Of a stretch of DNA of 64,000 nt, positions 60,065-64,000 are shown in pieces. How positions within the stretch are numbered: position 1 is the first letter of the stretch; every line of letters begins with the position of its first letter. Source of the stretch: Kingdonia uniflora (Eukaryota > Streptophyta > Magnoliopsida > Ranunculales > Circaeasteraceae); contig JACGCM010001538.1 of NCBI GenBank assembly GCA_014058105.1, positions 248,001 to 312,000 on the forward strand, given 5' to 3'. Position numbers and translations under genes: made by a program. Below the pieces are notes generated by a model, which was not told the DNA's origin, ran no database searches, and was given only the letters and a program-made list of their open reading frames with translations.

Positions 60065-60766
60065 CAGCTACATCTCATTGAGCGAATGTTGTGTATGTTT
60101 TGGTTGATTCAAGTGTTTTTAGGGCTAAAATTGTTGGAAATTTGGTGAGTTTTGGGGGAATCGGTGATTGTTCTTCGTTTTACTGAGTTGGGATCTCTCA
60201 CGAGTCAGCGATCTGATATTCTGTTTTTTCTCTTTCTTTTTTTGCTCATACAAAACTGGCGGGTGCAAACACACACTGCAACTCACGTGTTACTTTTTAT
60301 ATATTATTTTTACGTGGATACCGCAAAACGGTGGGAAAAAACGATCAAAACCTTATGGAATTCACCCAAAGAAGTGTAACTAGAATCAGAACAACAATCA
60401 ACTGCCTTTATAGAAGTAGAAACTAATAGATCAAGCAAACCCTCTGTAATAATTATTCTTTGAACCTTAAACTGTTGTAGATCAAATCAAACCCCTTTAT
60501 AGATCAACTGAAACAAACCTTCTGTAGATAATCAAATCAAATCCAACCCCTTTGATGCTGCAACAACTACGTGTACGAGTTCGACTTCAATCATCAATTC
60601 CAAAAATTCAAACATATTTAGAATCAAATCGCAAAGGGTCCCACCTCAATCTCCATAAATCAAGATCTAGAGAGAGGGAGAGATCATAATGAGTAAAACT
60701 TATGTTTTTGTTGGCGGCTTGACTTTCCTACATGGGATATATTTTGTAAGGTTTTATAGCCAGTAA
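60065..60766. other. 5' flank and promoter region of the WDR13-like gene
   Basis: AT-rich with pyrimidine-rich leader-like sequence. It holds no other gene. A Harbinger-like element begins 703 bp upstream of the WD40 start codon. I could not single out a TATA box with confidence. Confidence 0.5.
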
Positions 60767-61204
60767 GGCCGTGTTTGTTTGTTTGTTTGTTTTGGGTGAG
60801 AAGAGGTAGGAAGAAGTTAGAAATTTTGAGGTTAGAAGATTGAAAAAAAACTCTTGTGCATTTGGCTGAAGGTTAGAACTTGTACTTAAAATCTTGACTT
60901 CTAATTCAACATTTCACTAGTCTGTTTGGCTGAACCGTCTAATTTGACCACAGATTAGAAGTTTCTCCACAAAAACATCAAAAATACATATAAAACCACA
61001 TTTTCCTCTATATTAACCAACCAATACTACAAAATGCCAAATAATATACAAAAGATAGGTACCAATACTACAAAATACCAAATAATATACAAAAGATATG
61101 TACCAATAGAAAGTATCTAGATTGCTCCAAAATAGGTACCAAAACAACAAATAAGCCTCACAACAACTGAGATAAATAGATAAAAAGATACTCTAGAGAT
61201 AAAG

Positions 61205-62345
61205 AAGTAGAGAACCAAGAACACCTACTCGTCAGATGCACCACCAATGTAAATAACCCCTCTTAGTCTCATCATCTACGCCGAGGAACCAAGCACAAAA
61301 GGGTTTATCCTTCATAATCACCTCCAATGCAATGAAGAGGTGAGTCATATCAAACCTTGTGATCCCCCGTAAAGCAGCCTCAACTTTTTACCCCATAGTC
61401 CAATCAAACTCTCTCCTAACGACAAACTCTGATGTAATACGAGACAACTCAGTAGTCATCACATTAATACCCGTATCAAGAACATGAGCAGTAGGCCTAG
61501 TCATCTACCTTTTAGTAGTAGGAGTACTCCTCCTAGTTTGAGTAGAAGTATGACCACCAGTGGTAGGAATAGCATATGAAGTACCAATGGTAGAAATAGC
61601 AAAGGAAGTACCAGTGGCAGGAGCAGTAGTAGGATCAGCAGTAGGAACAACAAGGGGAGTACCAGTATGAACCTGAGTGGAAACAGTAGACTAGTAATCT
61701 TGATCACTCTGGCCATAGTCAAACTCAGTATGGTTTTGAGTAAGGGAAATAGACTTTGTGTCAATACCAATGTTGTCTAAATCATCAACAATGTCCTCTT
61801 CATCTATCAAGTGCCCAACATACCTCATATTATCCCCATTAGCGCCTCATCACCCAAAAGCTCAAGTAACACCTCGTAATCCTTGATTTTTTTGCCCTTA
61901 TGGAGTTTGAGCTTCTTTCTGGACTGAAAGAAAATATTGAAAATAAAATCCTTTAAGGGCATCAAACTAGTAAAACATAGGAATAAACGAAAAGAAACTG
62001 CTAGATGGTTTACATTTACTTCCAAAAGAGCATCTCACACCTCCTTATCAGCAGTCACATTACAGTTTATTGGATCCCAGCCAAATCCACTCAAACTCAA
62101 CAAAACCTTCATATCAACAAACTTGTTCTTCCAAGTCTTATTTATACTCCTGCAATTATTAGTGGTAACAGTTACATCAAGTTGATCAAAAAATGTTTGT
62201 TTCACTGCAGTATATGCTGGAGTCTTCTAGCCATTATCAGCCTTGTTCCCTTATAGTTTTTTTTCCTTATATGTTTCGATAGCCACCTTATCCATAGCAT
62301 CATTCCAATTAATTTGTTGAGGTTTGCCTCCAAAATTTGTAGGTG
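61205..62345 (-). pseudogene. Myb/SANT-like ORF1 of the Harbinger-like element
   Basis: The first exon (about 62345-62022) gives QINWNDAMDKVAIETYKE, then FFDQLDVTVTTN and the Myb/SANT block WKNKFVDMKVLLSLSGFGWD followed by NCNVTADKEV. In-frame stops stand where the family has Trp, as from TGG to TGA or TAG. A GT donor follows. The second exon (about 61923-61210) starts after TTTCAG with RKKLKLHKGKKIKDYEVLL, has an acidic and then a Thr/Pro-rich linker and ends in VEAALRGITRFDMTHLFIAL, DKPFCAWFLG. Harbinger ORF1 proteins bind DNA and help the transposase reach the nucleus. This copy is dead. The C-terminal block matches the ORF1 remnant at 39615-40787. Confidence 0.75.
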
Positions 62346-62649
62346 TTATCTAACAATCTAAACAAATAACACAATTACATTCACATTTACAATACTATCA
62401 CAATCACAATAACCGCCAAATTCATTGCAATAACAGAACACCATTTAACCAATTCATCACAATTTCCATAAACCATTCATCACAATTTCCATAAACCAGT
62501 TTAATCACCTTCACAAATTCATACAACCAATTTATTACAATTTCTATAAACCATTCATCACAATTTCCATAAACCAATAAACCAATTTATCACAATTTCT
62601 ATTAAGCCAATAAACCAACTAATAAACCAACAAACATAGAGAAAGATAA

Positions 62650-62900
62650 TGCAACTTATATTGTCGTGGAGAGATGTAGAGAGAGGGTGGAGAGAGGCGT
62701 GGAGAGATGGTGGTGGAGGCGATGTTGGAGGCGTTGTGGGCGACGGAGAGATGCGTGAAAAGATGGTTGAAAGAGGCGTTGTTGGAGGCGCTATTGGAGG
62801 ACGGAGAGAGGGTGGAGAGATGCATTGTTGGAGGCGTTGTTGGAGGATGGAGAGAGGGTGGAAAGAGGCATTACGAGGGAGAGGGAGACGGGGTGAAGAG
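62650..62900. repeat. GGAGAGA / GGAGGCGTTGTT low-complexity minisatellite
   Basis: Irregular repeats of GGAGAGAGGGTGGAGAGA and TTGTTGGAGGCG inside the Harbinger-like element, upstream of its ORF1 on the minus strand. Overlapping plus-strand open frames are artefacts of this repeat. Confidence 0.85.
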
Positions 62901-63288
62901 AGGTGCTGTTTTGGCTTCTTCTTTTTAACTTTGGGTTATGATTTGGCAAATTTGGGGAGGTAGGGGTGGTTTTTCATTCGGGAGATTTGAGTATTTTGGG
63001 GTTAAACCCCCACTTAAACTGGTCACGGGGTGGGAAATGACCAAACTGCAGTATATCATCAAAACGACAAGTCAAAGCCAAACTAGAAGTTTTTTGGTTA
63101 GAAGTCAAACCAAAAAACTTCACGGGGGGTGAGAAGTTTTTAGGTTGGAAGTAGGCCAAACTTCCAGTTTTCATTTTTTCTAGAGAGAATGCCAACTTTT
63201 AAAAAATAAAATAAAAACATGTCAAAGGTAAGAAGTTTCCAAAAGATCACACCTCTTCTCACCCTTGATAAAACAAACAAACATGGCT

Positions 63289-64000
63289 TAAGTAATATAC
63301 CTGGATCTGCTTTCGGATCGGATTGAAAATGGGGGCACTCAAAGATAAACTAGATAGAGTTGAGGAAGATGAAGACTGACTGACGTACAGATGGATATTT
63401 TTTGCGATATTTTTTTTTAACTAGGCCCATAAAGTAAAACTCCCTATTTTCATTTGATTATTATGCGCCATTGCTTCGCTTGTGTAAGCTATGTTGATCT
63501 TGTTTTGTATTTTGCTTCTTTGTCTTTTTTCTTCTAATAAGTTCTACTTCTTGGTTAATGATGACCAAAAATGTTTTGGAGTGATAAATGATTTTAATTT
63601 TGGAGGGGATATCTTTATTTGGAGATAAACGACTCAGGGTTAAGCGCACTCTGATAATGATCTTGATAATGAAGGGAAGATGAAACATCCATTTGGAGTT
63701 TGTTTCATTTAGTATCTAAAATAGGTGTCAGCACTACCCGTGGTCATCCGTCGTTAGCAAGTGCACATGGAGCGACTACAGCTGGACTGTCACTGAATAA
63801 GTAAGTGGGTTTCTATCTCCTTGCTCTAAATGTTAAGCCCGTAGTATTTTACAAAATATAAAAAGAAAGTGATATGTCTTATTTGAGAAAAATAGGTCTA
63901 TATTCGAACATGTTTTTGTTCTGTTCAAATAAGACTTTGTTCGAATAAAATTTAGTATCTATTCGAATATTTTCTCTCAGAACAATATTTATTCGAATAG
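63289..64000. other. Right flank, no gene recognised
   Basis: AT-rich sequence. The final 110 bases hold five TTCGAA-type sites (TATTCGAAC, TGTTCAAAT, TGTTCGAAT, and ATTCGAATA twice), resembling the palindrome clusters of the Sirevirus LTR. This may be the start of another LTR cut by the window edge. Confidence 0.4.

Larger units (their letters stand above)
60767..63288 (-). mobile_element. Harbinger-like element with ORF1 only
   Basis: Terminal inverted repeats begin GGCCGTGTTTGTTTG (left) and AGCCATGTTTGTTTG (reverse complement of the right end), and both sides continue into GGGTGAGAAGAGGT. The 3-bp target duplication TAA (60764-60766; 63289-63291) fits the PIF/Harbinger superfamily. At 2522 bp it carries a decayed Myb/SANT ORF1 but no DDE transposase, so it is non-autonomous. 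Confidence 0.8.

Noticed and set aside
62649..62963. Overlapping 104- and 73-codon Gly/Glu/Val-rich frames
   Set aside because: They are produced by the GGAGAGA/GGAGGCG low-complexity repeat inside a transposon.

Overview
This is nuclear DNA of a flowering plant, most likely a eudicot with a large, repeat-rich genome. The evidence is AT-rich sequence, GT-AG introns, plant-type gene families (a plastid Obg GTPase, a LON-domain protein, a WDR13-like WD40 protein), a plant tRNA-Glu and plant lineages of LTR retrotransposons. I cannot name the species. Three protein-coding genes and one tRNA gene look intact; nearly everything else is transposable elements (TEs), nested in each other and decayed to different degrees.

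Layout. 1-1398: nothing recognised. 1399-7947: a candidate gene-capturing DNA transposon holding broken minus-strand fragments of two unrelated genes, a TOD1/MUCI70-type (DUF616) glycosyltransferase and a double-BTB protein like Arabidopsis At2g30600. 9065-26317: remains of a Ty1/copia element, whose integrase (about 12.6-13.6 kb) and RT/RNase H end (24.8-25.8 kb) are split by a heavily mutated Ty3/gypsy Tat-type element (13.6-24.8 kb) with a probable antisense extra ORF. 26659-27537: intronless LON-domain gene, starting about 340 bp after the copia LTR. 28216-28287: tRNA-Glu(CTC), minus strand. 28355-41377: a Harbinger-like element carrying a Myb/SANT ORF1, interrupted by a structurally complete 10.57-kb Sirevirus (29041-39609; two 991-bp LTRs; target duplication GGACT). 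41527-45263: OBGC, ten exons, plus strand. 46407-60064: WDR13-like WD40 gene, twelve exons, minus strand, with two TRIM-like retroelements and LINE remnants in its long introns. 60767-63288: a second Harbinger-like element with TAA target duplication and a decayed Myb/SANT ORF1. 63289-64000: no gene recognised.

How the parts fit. OBGC and the WDR13-like gene are convergent, with stop codons 1.1 kb apart. All their splice joins preserve frame, so the insertions in the WD40 introns have been tolerated. Two genes have TE edges very close to their promoters (copia LTR upstream of LON; Harbinger-like end about 100 bp before the OBGC TATA box). The insertions can be ordered: Sirevirus after the Harbinger-like host, TRIM after the LINE, gypsy after the copia.

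I found no clearly new biological system. The observations most worth a second look are an extra ORF with a 'putative plant transposon protein' domain in the env position of the Sirevirus, arrays of TTCGAA-centred palindromes in its LTRs, a long foldback inside a WD40 intron, and the paired ORF1-only Harbinger-like elements. All calls are from reading sequence by eye; no database search was run.
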